Assembly (NCBI RefSeq): GCF_963576675.1
Contig: NC_088917.1
Coordinates: 16,954,001-17,018,000, forward strand
Origin: Euphorbia lathyris
Taxonomy: Eukaryota; Streptophyta; Magnoliopsida; Malpighiales; Euphorbiaceae
DNA: 64,000 nt
Direction: 5' to 3'
Shown: piece after piece, positions 11,463-23,880 of the stretch
Layout of the letters: each line of letters opens with the position of its first letter
Numbering within the stretch: position 1 is the first letter of the stretch
Position numbers and translations under genes: made by a program
The notes under the pieces: model-generated
Databases searched by the model: none
Told to the model about the DNA's origin: nothing
The model's input: only the letters and a program-made list of their open reading frames with translations

Positions 11463-12286
11463 TGCAAATTGATTAGTAACACTACGCCAAAACCCCCTTC
11501 AGACGATGGTTAAAAACCGTCGTCCCGCAAGATATAAATCTGTCACAGGGCTCGCTGCCATCTATTGCACCTTCAGACGACGGTTAGGTTCTGTCATTTG
11601 AAGACACTATACATGACATCAGCCTAGTTTCGTACTGTCATATGAACATTGTTACGATGCATCTTTTTATTTATTAACGTCACTTTTAATGTCATCACAT
11701 GACATACTAATAAGTAAAAATGGCAAGTCGCTATATGGGAAATTGACATATTGGTATTCGCGATGACAGTTTTTATAATAATTTCTGTCGTAGTAACTTG
11801 TATCAGATGACATAGGTCTTAATTAATCATGTCAAGAGATTTATTTTAGATGACAGATTCTTTTAATTTAATGTCTTTTTATTGTTGTTTAGATGATATT
11901 TTTTGAAACGTAAATGTCACTCCTTGCCTTCTTCTTCGAATGATTCTGAAAATGAACAATAATTATCAAATGAACAAGAATTTCTGTATATCAATGATTT
12001 TAATTTTACTGGAGACTAATGCTCCTAATCTGTTTACATTTGAACTACACAATTAACTGAATGAATGTAGGGTAAAAAAAATAAGCAATTAATGTACATC
12101 TCCAAATCTGTATATATAGTTAGAGGCGTGGTGGTGTTGATTGGAAACCCAAATCCAACTTGAACTGAAGCATATCTGCAAAACCAATTGATGATGCTCA
12201 TTAATTACATACCGTATACAAATAGACCTAATTAATCTCCTTTTACCCTTTCTCCATTCTGAGACCCTTCACTTACCCACCCACAT

Positions 12287-12294
12287 TATAAATA
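12287..12294 (+). promoter_or_regulatory. TATA box of the captured E2-like gene
   Basis: TATAAATA 73-80 bases upstream of the ATG at 12367. The captured fragment therefore seems to have come with its own promoter, or the element supplies one. Confidence 0.45.
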
Positions 12295-12366
12295 GAAAGC
12301 GTTTACCAATTCTCAATAGTCACCAAAGGCAACCTAACACTATACTTACAGTTTGTTATTTCGAGC

Positions 12367-13030
12367 ATGGATAGACTTGTAATGAACCTCTATCGTAATG
12401 TTGAGTTTCAGATTGACCAACTCCGATATGAGGCACCCAGGTGGCTTGTCAATATAAATGGTCCTTACCGGCAGCAATGGACTGCCGTGATGAAGGGCCC
12501 TCCGAACACCCCTTATGAATGAGGTGTATTTGCAGTCCACATGGACTTCCCTCTCGATTTCCCCTCCACACCTCCAGTTGTAAGAACATGCATAAACTTG
12601 TTAACACACATAAATCAGTTCATATATTTGTAAATACACTAATGATATTACTATTGTTCGCAGGTCATATTCAGGACCAAAATTTATCATCCAAATATCG
12701 GTCCTTTGGGGCATGTTTCTATGCCCCAGCTACTTGATCGCCCTGCCCATAGTATTGCCACGGTAAGATGATACTATAAATCTTTACATTTGGGGTCTAT
12801 TTTATCTATTCATGTTTGGGGTCTAGTTTATCTACTCATGTTTGGGGTCTAATTTAATTTATCTATGCATTTTATAGCTGCTGTGGAATATTTATGGACT
12901 GTTGGTAGAGCCCTTCATTGAGGGGCCATTTTCTAGACAATAGTGAATTACTGAACGATACATCAGCAACAGGGCAGGTTATGTAGCAACTGCCAGGAGA
13001 TGGACTGAAGAGCATGCAGGGGATATATGA
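12367..13030 (+). pseudogene. Ubiquitin-conjugating enzyme (E2)-like, captured and broken
   Basis: Three exons with good GT/AG borders: 12367-12579, 12664-12762, 12878-13030. Exon 1 reads PRWLVNINGPYRQQWTAVM, then GPPNTPYE, a stop codon (TGA where E2s have glycine), and GVFAVHMDFPLDFPSTPP. Exon 2 reads IFRTKIYHPNIGPLGHVSM. Exon 3 reads LLWNIYGLLVEPFIEGP, then two stop codons, then ITERYISNRAGYVATARRWT. This follows the UBC fold from the beta-sheet to the C-terminal helices. The position of the catalytic cysteine (normally within a G-x-I/V-C-L motif) reads GHVSM, so the thioester residue is missing. It is dead as an enzyme; even without the stops it would be an E2-variant at best. Confidence 0.8.
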
Positions 13031-13037
13031 TGTGCAA

Positions 13038-13611
13038 ATAGCAAGCAAGGGGGGCATTATGATGTGACGTGTGAATAGCGTACAAGGAGGGGCGTGATGT
13101 GCGAATAGCAAGGAAATTTGGATGATGGGCAATCATTGAGTTAGATGGTGTGGACTACTGGATGGGAATAGAGCCAATCGTGAAGAACATAATGATTACT
13201 GATTACAAATGTACTTGGTATTCAATCTGATCTCCAATGTTGGCTCCATGCCCCGCCAGTATTCGACGCCATTTAACTCTAATGGTTTCCCATCATCCCG
13301 ATATCCTTGGTTACCATCTGCACATTCTTGAAGAAAGGAGATTTGGATGCCAAAGAAACACTAAGCTGGATGGTGTGGACTACTGGATGGGCATAGAGCC
13401 ATTCTTGAAGAACAGAATGATTACTGATTACAAATGTACTTGGTAATCAATCTGATCTTCAATGTTTGCTCCATGCCCCTCCAGTACTCCACTCCATCCA
13501 TCCAGCTCCAGTGTTTCTTTAGCATCAAAATCTCCTTTCTATTCGCGCATCACGCCCCCCCTTGTACGCTATTCGCATGTCACATCATAATACCCCCCTT
13601 GCACGCTATCC
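13038..13611. repeat. 574-bp nested inverted repeat in the CACTA element
   Basis: The outer arms 13038-13113 and 13533-13611 pair at roughly 90% (GAATAGCGTACAAGG with its complement). Inside, two diverged direct copies of a smaller foldback follow each other: about 13118-13310, and 13336-13540. Each has GATGGTGTGGACTACTGGAT on one side and a near-complement ending in GGCTCCATGCC or GCTCCATGCC on the other. The whole could fold into a long double-stranded RNA with two side hairpins. No protein is encoded; short ORFs on both strands mirror the arms. Confidence 0.8.
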
Positions 13612-15240
13612 TTTTTTGATAGGCTATACAAAGTAGACAACTTATTCAAGTAGACATATATATGTATATTCAAGTGGGTCATAACATGCTATAACAAAGT
13701 AGTCAACTTATTCATTTATTTCTATTAAATTGAATCAGTTCTACTTCCTAACACATAACATGCTAAATTGATATGAAACATATGTCTATTCCTGAATCAG
13801 TTACTTCATAAACAAAACATAAATCTAGCCAACATGCTTCATACATAGACACATAACACATAACATGCTAAATTGACATGAAACATATGTCTCATCAGCA
13901 TAACTCATGTTAAAATAGAAAAGAATCAGGCAAGTTCATCATTTTCAGCTTTAAGAGTATGCATGATCAGCTACCTTCCTAAACAAAATATCAAGCTAAT
14001 AACTTATTCTGATAGCATCGAAAACACATCAACATCCTGAATGGTTTCAATTAGATAACAAGCCAAGTGGAAGGTATATTGTAAACTTATCTCAAATTCA
14101 TCCTGAATGGTTTCAGGACATTTTCAGCTTTAAGAGTATGCCTAACATGTTATAACAAATAGATAACTTATTCGTGCATGTCTAAAACTTATTCTCATAG
14201 CATCATAAAGCCACCACTATGTACATGCCACTTGGATTGTACAGTTCATGATGAAGTTAGCCTGGTGATGAAGTGTATGATACTGTCACTATAAGCTTAG
14301 TCATAAACTTGTGTTGTTAGAATCATACAACTTCATCACCATGTTAAACACTTTTCCATAAGCATAACAAGCCAAGTGACATGATACATAGTAATGGAGA
14401 TTTAGGAGTATGCCTAACATGCTATAACAAGTAGACAACTTATTCAAGCAGACATGTATATTCAAGTGAACATGCTATAACAAGAATACAACTTATTCCT
14501 TACTTATCATCATAGGTCATGTTCAAATAAAAAAGAGAATGGTGATATATATATTATCATTTGCAAGTCATATCAGTACATGCAATTAGCCTAAATTTAC
14601 CCTTTAATACATGCTTCACACATGCTCAATGACTTGTTTACAATGTTGCTCTAATACTTGATGCATGATTAATAAGCTACATGCCCAAATGAACAATCGT
14701 ACACATACTCATACAGAACCTCAAACATAAACATCAACAGAACATCAGACATAAACATGTTTCATACACATACACATACACATACTCAATCACTTCTATC
14801 AGTATAACTCATAGGTGTAAGAGTATTGTCAATCACAATGAACATTCAAAGCTTTAGAGTATGCCTAATCAGTTATATCTAACCAATCAGTTCATACCAA
14901 TCATTTCATCATCACCCACAACATCATACATATATGTAATCGTTCAGTTCAAACCCATATAACAATATTTATATGTATACTCAAAATCAGGCTAGTTTCC
15001 TAAATCAATGAGTTCTATGTTCATATACATACACATACTCATTCAGATAACAATCCAAGTGGAAGATATATTGCAAACTTATCTCAGCAACACCACCCAC
15101 AACAACATCATACATGCAACCAATCAGTTCAAACCAACATAGCAACAATATATACTCAATAAGTTAAAGAAATCTTCCCATATGCTACACGCAAGAACTG
15201 AATGACAATCTCTTCAATCAGCCTTCGCATGTAGCATTCT
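13612..15240. other. AT-rich filler of the CACTA element
   Basis: No gene was found. A motif built on AACATGCTATAACAA plus GTAGACAACTTATTCAAG recurs near 13626, 13690, 14150, 14420 and 14470, and CATACACATACTCA recurs near 14700-15040. Such internal repeats are typical of non-autonomous CACTA DNA. Confidence 0.5.
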
Positions 15241-15650
15241 TACTATCCCTGCAAATATTATGTTCAAATAAAAAGAAATCAGAACATCTTCAGCAACCGG
15301 CACTGTATTGCCCTAGGTTAAAAAAATGACCCAAGAATTTCAGCAGTGAATCTAACAATGAATACAATAAAATCAATATCTAAGCGAGAGATCTAACCCT
15401 TTAAATCATAGCTCTGAAAATCAATAGATCCTTATTCCAGCTGCTGAAATCGATATACACAAAAGTAAATCGGATGAGGAAAAAAGAGAGTAAGGAACAA
15501 TGAAAATCAATAGATACTTACCAGTACCGTGTTTATAGCTCAGCTAGTGATTGCATGTTCAAATCAGCCATGGAGATAGAGAGGGATGAGAGGGATGAAG
15601 CTCTTACGTAACCTAAATTGGGGTTTGGGATTAGAGAGAGGGTTTATATA
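15241..15650 (-). promoter_or_regulatory. Promoter and spliced leader-like region on the minus strand
   Basis: On the minus strand a TATA box TATATAAA (15643-15650) is followed by a CT-rich leader, the short frame MADLNMQSLAEL, a good donor (GGTACTG|GTAAGT, near 15521) and an acceptor TTTGCAG near 15250. This looks like the 5' end of a transcription unit running into the element, perhaps what remains of a transposase gene promoter. No protein follows. Confidence 0.3.
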
Positions 15651-15947
15651 TGAGCTGAAATTTCAGTCAAACAAGAGTGCCTAAAATTTAGGGATTGGCC
15701 GCATAAGTGAAATTTCATTTGCCGCTTTTTTGTTTTCGCCAAACAATGACATTCATTTATTAGAAGTGTCATCTGTTGAGTAAGTGAAATTTATGTAATC
15801 GTAATGTCATTTGAGAATCGAGCACATTTTTTATTTCGCTTTCAGATGACATACAGTTAAAATACTGTCACGAAAAATATTTACACGACACAAAAACAAA
15901 TGTCTGTCATGTATCTTGTGTCATGTGAAATGGAAAATGGCATAGTG

Positions 15948-16426
15948 GTAAGTTGTTTATAATCTTTATCTTTTTAGGTTAAATTTTATTAATGGTGTAC
16001 AACATTTGCTTCATTTCATATTTTGGTGTACAACTTTCAATTTGTCTCACTAATATATACGAACTTATAGGTGACCTCTCAATTTGGTGTATGGCCGGTC
16101 AACACCAGTCAATGTGTCACATCATTTTTTTCATCTCTCCCATTTAAAAGTATGGGATCCTAAGATTAAAATGTCTAAAATACCTTATTACTTTACCCTT
16201 TCATCTTCCTCACTCTATTTTTTTCTCTCTCTAATCTCTGCCTTCAAAGGACTGAGATCTATATTTAATAAATCGCATCTTCTTCCCTCATGTTCTTTCT
16301 ATATCTACTGCATTTTTTTCTCTCTCTAACTTTCCTTACATCTGAATATTTAATTTTGTTCTTCCTCTTTTTTTGATTGTTTATTGTTCACTAGACTCAC
16401 TATAACAAATCATCACTTACGTCACG
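15948..16426. other. Intergenic DNA between the CACTA element and the tandem array
   Basis: It contains two GGTGTACAAC blocks and T-rich DNA of MITE style. CACTATAACAAATC at about 16399 resembles a CACTA terminus next to the array start, but no partner was found. Confidence 0.35.
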
Positions 16427-17942
16427 AATCAAGGACGAAATCAGCTTGGTGCTGAAATAAAGGTGACATGGCGTGTCAAAAAGGTGACACAATGTGTCAA
16501 CCAAATTATTTTAAGTAGAGACTTTGCTCAAAGGTGACACGACATGTCACTTACTGACACGACGTGTCACCTACTGACACAACGTGTCACCTGCATTTTT
16601 AGCAATCTTCGCGTTCACTTGGGCCATGTCGCTAGCCTCGGGGAAATTGGTGATGTCCTTCGGTCCCATATTAGAGATGTCCTCATCAATATGTCAATGA
16701 AAATCCTAGAACACACAGAGTTAAGTAAATTCTTGACTCTAGTGATCGCCAAAAACTTGTTAAGGCGGAACATTTCTAAAGAAATTTTGGTCTCCACTAT
16801 CATAGCGGTGAGAGGGATTTCTGTTGATATTTATAAAGGTAATGTGTTTGCATCAAGACATTTCAGACATAAAACAGCTTCGTCTGCGATGGCATTGAGC
16901 AAAACATTTCGGAGGCCGACGAGCTTTATAACAATGTTTTTATAGCCATTTGCTTCGAGCCATAGCTACATGGCCATGACTAGTAGCGACTCTGCTGGAT
17001 ATCGAATCAAATGAAACACCATTCGAGAGAAGACCTCTCTATCCATTGCGTGAAAGGCGTGAACCTCCTTTGATGTAATTGAAGCCATTGAACTTACAGA
17101 AGAGTTATGCTAACCAGAAACTTAAAGAAGACTTATGCTACCCAGAAATTTAAAGAAGAATTATACCAAAGCTAATTAAGGTTACAGAGTATACTAAGGT
17201 GTTTATATAATCATGTTGAACTGAGAGAGTAACTTCCTGCTAAATGTACAGCTGCAAAAATTGGCAAAGTGACAAATTTTTTACCTTATTATTGGTAGCC
17301 ACTGCTATGTATGAGTAGACATTCCATAAATGGTATGAACAAAAGCCTGGTTAATATGGTAACATGTTTCTCCCTTATCATTTCTTGTCTTTCTCCTCAT
17401 CTGGGCAAGCTCAAAATCCATCTCCCTTACTTCGGCTTGGAGGACTTCACGGCTCTTGGAGGCATACTCTTGTATGGCTTGTGGAAAATTCAGTTGAATC
17501 ATTATTGAAGAAGTCTCCGTTAGGAAAATGATCGGCTCTGATACCAACTGATATGGATCGGTCTTGGGACGTGTTAGTTTTAATCCTAAACTAACAAAGA
17601 GGTTTTTCTCAACCTAAACTTGAAGGAGTTAATCTCGGGTTTTACGAACTAAAACCGTAGGAAGTAAGAATTCCCCATTGTTGAAGGTGAAAACCTTAAC
17701 AAAATCTTCATGAAGAAGATAATGAAAATTATATTAATTGAAAGTTACCATTATAAAAAGAAGGAGATGCATTTATAGCATCTCAAACATAATCGATGAA
17801 TGACATAAAGGGTAAACACCTATAACTAAATGTATATAATAAACTTAAGGGTAAGATCGTAAAGATAGAGGATAAGGCACATGTGGGCCATTAAATTAAG
17901 GGGTAAAATATCAAAAAGCAGGGACCAATTAGGAATTAAACC
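16427..17942 (-). repeat. Array unit 1
   Basis: Left end of the array, truncated within its LTR-like part. The primer-site sequence is at 17535-17546 (complement). The captured frame runs about 16540-17092 with the common TAG. Its first palindrome series is degenerate (ACATGTCAC at 16550). Confidence 0.7.
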
Positions 17943-19438
17943 AATCAAGGACGAAATCAGCTTGGTGCTGAAATAAAGGTGACATGGCATGTCAAGAAGG
18001 TGACACGGTGTGTCAATCAAATTATTTTAAGCAGAGACTTTGCACAAAGGTGACACGACGTGTCACCTACTGACACGACGTGTCACCTGCATTTTCAGCA
18101 GTCTTCGTGTTTCCTTGGGCCGTGTCGCTAGCCTCGGGGAAATTGGTGATGTCCTTCGGTGCCATGTTGGAGATGTCCTCATCAATATGTTAGTGAAAAT
18201 CCTAGAACACACAGAGTTCAGTAAATTCTTGACTCTAGTGATCGCCAAAAACTTGTTAAGGCGGAACATTTCTAAAGAAATTTCGTTCTATACTATCATA
18301 GCAGTGAGAGGGATTTCTGCTGATATTTATAAAGGTACTATGTTTGCATCAAGACATTTCAGACATAAAACATCTTCGTCTATAATGGCATTGAGCAAAA
18401 CATTTGAGAGGCCGACGAGCTTCATAACAATGTTTTTATAGCCATTTGCTTCGAGCCATAGCTACATGGCCATGACTAGTAGTGACTCTACTGGATATCG
18501 AATCAAATGAAACACCATTCGAGAGAAGACCTCTCTATCGATTGCATGAAAGGTGTGAAGCTCCTCTGACATAATTGAAGCCATTGAACTTACGGAAGAG
18601 TTATGCTAACTAGAAACTTAAAGAAGAATTATGCTACCTAGAAATTTAAAGAAGAATGATGCCAAAGCTAATTGAGGTTACATAGTATAGTAAGGTGTTT
18701 ATATAATCATGTTGAACTGAGAGAGTAACTTCCTGCTAAATGTACAGCTGCAAAAATGGGCAAAGTGACAAAAAATTTACCTTATTGTTGGTAGCCACTG
18801 TTGTGCATGAGTAGACATTCCATAAATGGTATGAACAAAAGCCTGGTTAATATGGTAAAATATTTCTCCATTATCATTTCTTGTCTTTCTCCTCATCTGG
18901 GCAAGCTCAAAATCCATCTCCCTTGCTTCGGCTTGGAGGACTTTACGGCTCTTGGCGTCATACTCATGTATGGCTTGTAGAAAACTCTGTTGAATCATTA
19001 TTGAAGAAGTCTCCGTTAGGAAAATGATCGGCTCTGATACCAACTGATATGTGTCGGTCTTGGGACGTGTTAGTTTTAATCTTAAACTAACAAAGAGGTT
19101 TTTCTCATGCTAAACTTGAAGGAGTTTATCCCGGGTTTTACGGACTAAAACCGTAGGAAATAAAAATTCTCCATTGTTGAAGGTGAAAACCTTAACAAAA
19201 TCTTAATGAAGAAGACAATGAAAATTATATTAATTGAAAGTTACCATTATAAAAAGAAGGAGATGCATTTATAGCATCTCAAACCTAATTGATGAATTAC
19301 ATAAAGGGTAAACACCTATAACTAAATGTATATAATAAACTTAAGGGTAAGATGGTAAAGATAGAGGATAAGGCACATGTCGGTCATTAAATTATGGGGT
19401 AAAATATCAAAAAGTAGGGACCAATTCAGAATTAAACC
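17943..19438 (-). repeat. Array unit 2
   Basis: The primer-site sequence is at 19031-19042. It has the cleanest palindrome GGTGACACGACGTGTCACC at 18049-18067. It shares private changes with unit 4 (ATCGATTGCATGAAAGGTG, CTGACATAATTG). Confidence 0.7.
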
Positions 19439-20926
19439 AATCAAGGACGAAATCAGCTGGCTGCTGAAATAAAGGTGACATTGCGTGTCAAAAAGGTGAC
19501 ACGGTGTGTCGACCAAATTATTTTAAGCAGAGACTTTGCTCAAAGATGACACGTCATGTCACCTACTGACACGGCGTGTCACCTGCATTTTCAACCGTCT
19601 TCGTGTTTCCTTGGGCCGTGTCGCTAGCCTCGGGGGAAATTGGTGATGTCCTTTGGTCCTATGTTGGAGATGTCCTCGTCAATATGTCTGTGAAAATCCT
19701 AGAACACATAGAGTTAAGTAAATTCTTTACTCTAGTGATCGCCGAAAACTTGTTAAGGCCGAACATTTCTAAAGAAATTTCATTCTCTACTATCATAGCG
19801 CTGAGAGGGATTTCTGCTGATATTTAAAAAGGTACTGTGTTTGCATCAAGACATTACAGACATAAAACAACTTCGTTTGTAATGGCATTGAGCAAAACAT
19901 TTGAGAGGCCGACGAGCTTCATAACAATGTTTTTATAGCCATTTGCTTCGAGCCATAACTACATGGCCATGACTAGTAGTGACTCTGATGGATCTCGAAT
20001 CAAATGAAACACCATTTGAGAGAAGACCTCACTATCCATTGCGTGAAAGGCGTGAACCTCCTTTGACGTAATTGAAGCCATTGGAAGAGTTATGCTAACC
20101 AGAAACTTAAAGAAGACTTATGCTACCCAGAAATTTAAAGAAGAATTATGCCAAAGCTAATTGAGGTTACAGAGTATACTAAGGTGTTTATATAATCATG
20201 TTGAACTGAGAGATTAACTTCCTGCTAAATGTACAGCTGCAAAAATGGGCAAAGTGACAAAGTTTTTACCTTATTATTGGTAGCCACTGCTGTGTATGAG
20301 TAGACATTCGATAAATGGTATGAACAAAATCCTGGTTAATGTGGTAACATGTTTCTCCCTTATCATTTCTTGTCTTTCTCCTCAGCTGGGCAAGCTCAAA
20401 ATCCATCTCTCTTGCTTCGGCTTGGAGGACTTCACGGCTCTTGGCGGCATGCTCTTGTATGGCTTGTAGAAAACTCAGTTGAATCATTATTGAAGAAGTC
20501 TCCGTTAGGAAAATGATCGACTCTGATACCAACTGATAAGGATCGGTCTTGGGATGTGTTAGTTTTAATCTTAAACTAACAAAGAGGTTTTTCTCAAGCT
20601 AAACTTGAAGGAGTTAATCTCGGGTTTTACGAACTAAAACCGTAGGAAATAAGAATTTCCCATTGTTGAAGGTGAAAACCTTAACAAAATCTTCATGAAG
20701 AAGGCAATGAAATTATATTAATTGAAAGTTACCATTATAAAAAGAAGGAGATGCATTTATAGCATCTCAAACCTAATTGATGAATTACATAAAGGGTAAA
20801 CACCTATAACTAAATGTATAAAATAAACTGAAGGGTAAGATGGTAAAGATAGAGGATAAGGCACATGTGGGGCATTAAATTATGGGGTAAAATAGCAAAA
20901 AGCAGGGACCAATTTGGAATTAAACC
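19439..20926 (-). repeat. Array unit 3
   Basis: The primer-site sequence is at 20521-20531 with one substitution (GACTCTG for GGCTCTG). It shares the short deletion GCCATTGGAAGAG with units 5 and 6, and a CTCCTTTGA variant with unit 1. Confidence 0.7.
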
Positions 20927-22417
20927 AATCAAGGATGAAATCAGCTTGGTGCTGAAATAAAGGTGACATGGCATGTCAAAAAGGTGACACAGTATGTAAC
21001 CAAATTATTTTAAGCAGAGACTTTGCTCAAAGGTGACACGACGTGTCACCTACTAACAGAGCGTGTCACCTGTATTTTCAGCAGTCTTTGCGTTTCCTTG
21101 GGCCGTGTCGCTAGCCTCAGGGAAATTGGTGATGTCCTTCGGTCCCATGTTGGAGATGTCCTCATCAATATGTTAGTGAAACTCCTAGAACACACAAAGT
21201 TAAGTAAATTCTTGACTCTAGTGATCGCCGAAAACTTGTTAAGGCGAAACATTTCTACAGAAATTTTGTTCTACACTATCATAAAAGTGAGAGGGATTTC
21301 TGCTGATATTTATAAAGGTACTATGTTTGCATCAAGACATTTCAAACATAAAATAGCTTCGTCTATAATGGCATTGAGCAAAACATTTGAGAGGCCGACG
21401 AGCATCATAACAATGTTTTTATAGCCATTTGCTTCGAGCCATAGCTACATGGCCATGACTAGTAGTGACTCTACTGGATCTCGAATCAAATGAAACACCA
21501 TTCGAGAGAAGACCTCTCTATCGATTGCATGAAAGGTGTGAAGCTCCTCTGACATAATTGAAGCCATTGAACTTACGGAAGAGTTATGCTAACCAGAAAC
21601 TTAAAGAAGAATTATGCTACATAGAAATTTAAAGAAGAATTATGCCAAAGCTAATTGAGGTTACATAGTATAGTAAGGTGTTTATATAATCATGTTGAAC
21701 TGAGAGAGTAACTTCCTGCTAAATGTACAGCTGCAAAAATGGGCAAAGTGACAAAAAAATTACCTTATTGTTGGTAGCCACTGCTGTGTATGAGTAGACA
21801 TTCCATAAATGGTATGAAGAAAATCCAGGTTAATATGGTAACATGTTTCTCCCTTATCATTTCTTGTCTTTCTCCTCATCTGGGCAAGCTCAAAATCCAT
21901 CTCCCTTGCTTCGGCTTAGAGGACTTTACAGCTGGCGTCATACTCTTGTATGGCTTGTAGAAAACTTAGTTGAATCATTATTGAAGAAGTCTCTGTTAGG
22001 AAAATGATCGGCTCTGATACCAACTGATATGGGTCGGTCTTGGGACGTGTTAGTTTTAATCTTAAACTAACAAAGAGGTTTTTCTCGAGCTAAACTTGAA
22101 GGAGTTAATCCCGGGTTTTACGGACTAAAACCATAGGAAATAAGAATTCCCCATTGTTGAAGGTGAAAACCTTAACAAAATCTTCATGAAGAAGACATTG
22201 AAAATTATATTAATTGAAAGTTACCATCATAAAAATAAGGAGATGCATTTATAGCATCTCAAACCTAATTGATGAATTACATAAAGGGTAAACACCTATA
22301 ACTAAATGTATATAATAAACTTAAGGGTAAGATGGTAAAGATAGAGGATAAGGCACATGTGGGTCATTAAATTATAGGGTAAAATAGCAAAAGTAAGGAC
22401 CAATTCGGAATTAAACA
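20927..22417 (-). repeat. Array unit 4
   Basis: The primer-site sequence is at 22011-22022. It pairs with unit 2 by shared variants. It has a small deletion in the short ORF (TTTACAGCTGGCGTC near 21927). Confidence 0.7.
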
Positions 22418-23880
22418 AATCAAGGACGAAATCAGCTTGGTGTTGCAATAAAGTTGACATGGCATGTGAAAAAGGTGACACGGTGTGTTAACCAAATTAT
22501 TTTAAGCAGAGACTTTGCTCAAAGGTGACATGGCGTGTCACCTGTATTTTCAACAGTCTTCGTGTTTCCTTGGGCCGTGTCTCTACCTTCGGGGAAATTG
22601 GTGATGTCCTTTGGTCCCATGTTGGAGATGTCCTCATCAATATGTCAGTGAAAATCCTAGAACACACAGAGTTAAGTAAATTCTTGACTCTAGTGATCGC
22701 CGAAAACTTGTTAAGGCGGAACATTTCTAAAGAAATTTCGTTCTCCACTATCATAGCGGTGTGCGGGATTTCTGTTGATATTTAAAAAGGTACTATGTTT
22801 GCATCAAGACATTTAAGACATTAAACAACTTCATCTGTAATGGCATTGAGCAAAACATTTGAGAGGCCGACGAGCTTCATAACAATGTTTTTATAGCCAT
22901 TTTCTTCGAGCCATAGCTACATGGCCATGACTAGTAGCGACTCTGCTGGATCTCGAATCAAATGAAACACCATTCGAGAGAAGACCTCTCTATCCATTGC
23001 GTGAAAGGCGTGAACCTCCTCTGACGTAATTGAAGCCATTGGAAGAGTTATGCTAACCAGAAACTTAAAGAAGAATTATGTTACACAGAAATTTAAAGAA
23101 GAATTATACCAAAGCTAATTGAGGTTACAGAGTATACTAAGGTGTTTATATAATCATGTTGAACTGAGAGAGTAACTTCCTGCTAAATGTAGACCTGCAA
23201 AAATGGGCAAAGTGACAAAATTTTTACCTTATTGTTGGTAGCCACTGCTGTGTATGAGTAGACATTCCATAAATGGTATGAACAAAATCCTGGTTAATAT
23301 GGTAACATGTTTCTCCATTATCATTTCTTGTCTTTCTCCGCATCTGGGCAAGCTAGGAATCCATATCCCTTGCTTCGGCTTGGAGGAATTCACGGCTCTT
23401 GGCATCATACTCTTGTATGGCTTGTAGAAAACTCAGCTGAATCATTATTGAAGAAGTCTCTGTTAGGAAAATGATCGGCTCTGATACCAACTGATATGGA
23501 TCAGTCTTGGGACGTGTTAGTTTTAATACTAACAAAGAGGTTTTTCTCAAGCTAAACTTGAAGGAGTTAATCCCGGGTTTTACGAACTAAAACCGTAGGA
23601 AATAAGAATTCCCCATTGTTGAAGGTGAAAACCTTAACAAAATCTTCATGAAGAAGACAATGACAATTATATTAATTGAAAGTTACCATTATAAAAAGAA
23701 GGAGATGCATTTATAGCATCTCAAACCTAATTGATGAATTACATAAAGGGTAAACACCTATAACTAAATGTATATAATAAACTTAAGGGTAAGATAGTAA
23801 AGATAGAGGATAAGGCACATGTGGGTCATTAAATTATGTGGTAAAATAGAAAAAAGCAGGGACCAATTCGGAATTAAACA
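22418..23880 (-). repeat. Array unit 5
   Basis: The primer-site sequence is at 23478-23489. One of the paired palindromes is lost (only GGTGACATGGCGTGTCACC near 22524). It shares with unit 6 the short deletion GCCATTGGAAGAG and the variant TTTTAATACTAACAAAG. Confidence 0.7.

Larger units (their letters stand above)
11480..15947. mobile_element. Non-autonomous CACTA element carrying an E2-like gene
   Basis: The left end is CACTACGCCAAAACC; the right end is the complement of CACTATGCCATTTTCC. Inside both ends lie many short subterminal repeats built on GATGACA/TGTCATC, as is usual in CACTA elements. Immediately outside each end is gtaa (11476-11479 and 15948-15951); CACTA elements normally duplicate 3 bp, so the fourth base may be chance. 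No transposase domain is seen. Cargo: an E2-like pseudogene, a large inverted repeat, then about 1.6 kb of AT-rich filler. Confidence 0.75.

Noticed and set aside
12367..13030. Functional ubiquitin-conjugating enzyme
   Set aside because: There are three in-frame stop codons and no catalytic cysteine.
16544..16945. Plus-strand ORFs of about 133 codons recurring in the array (also 18040, 21023, 25449)
   Set aside because: They are the antisense of the captured minus-strand frame, which has protein-like sequence and start context. Their recurrence only reflects the tandem repeat.
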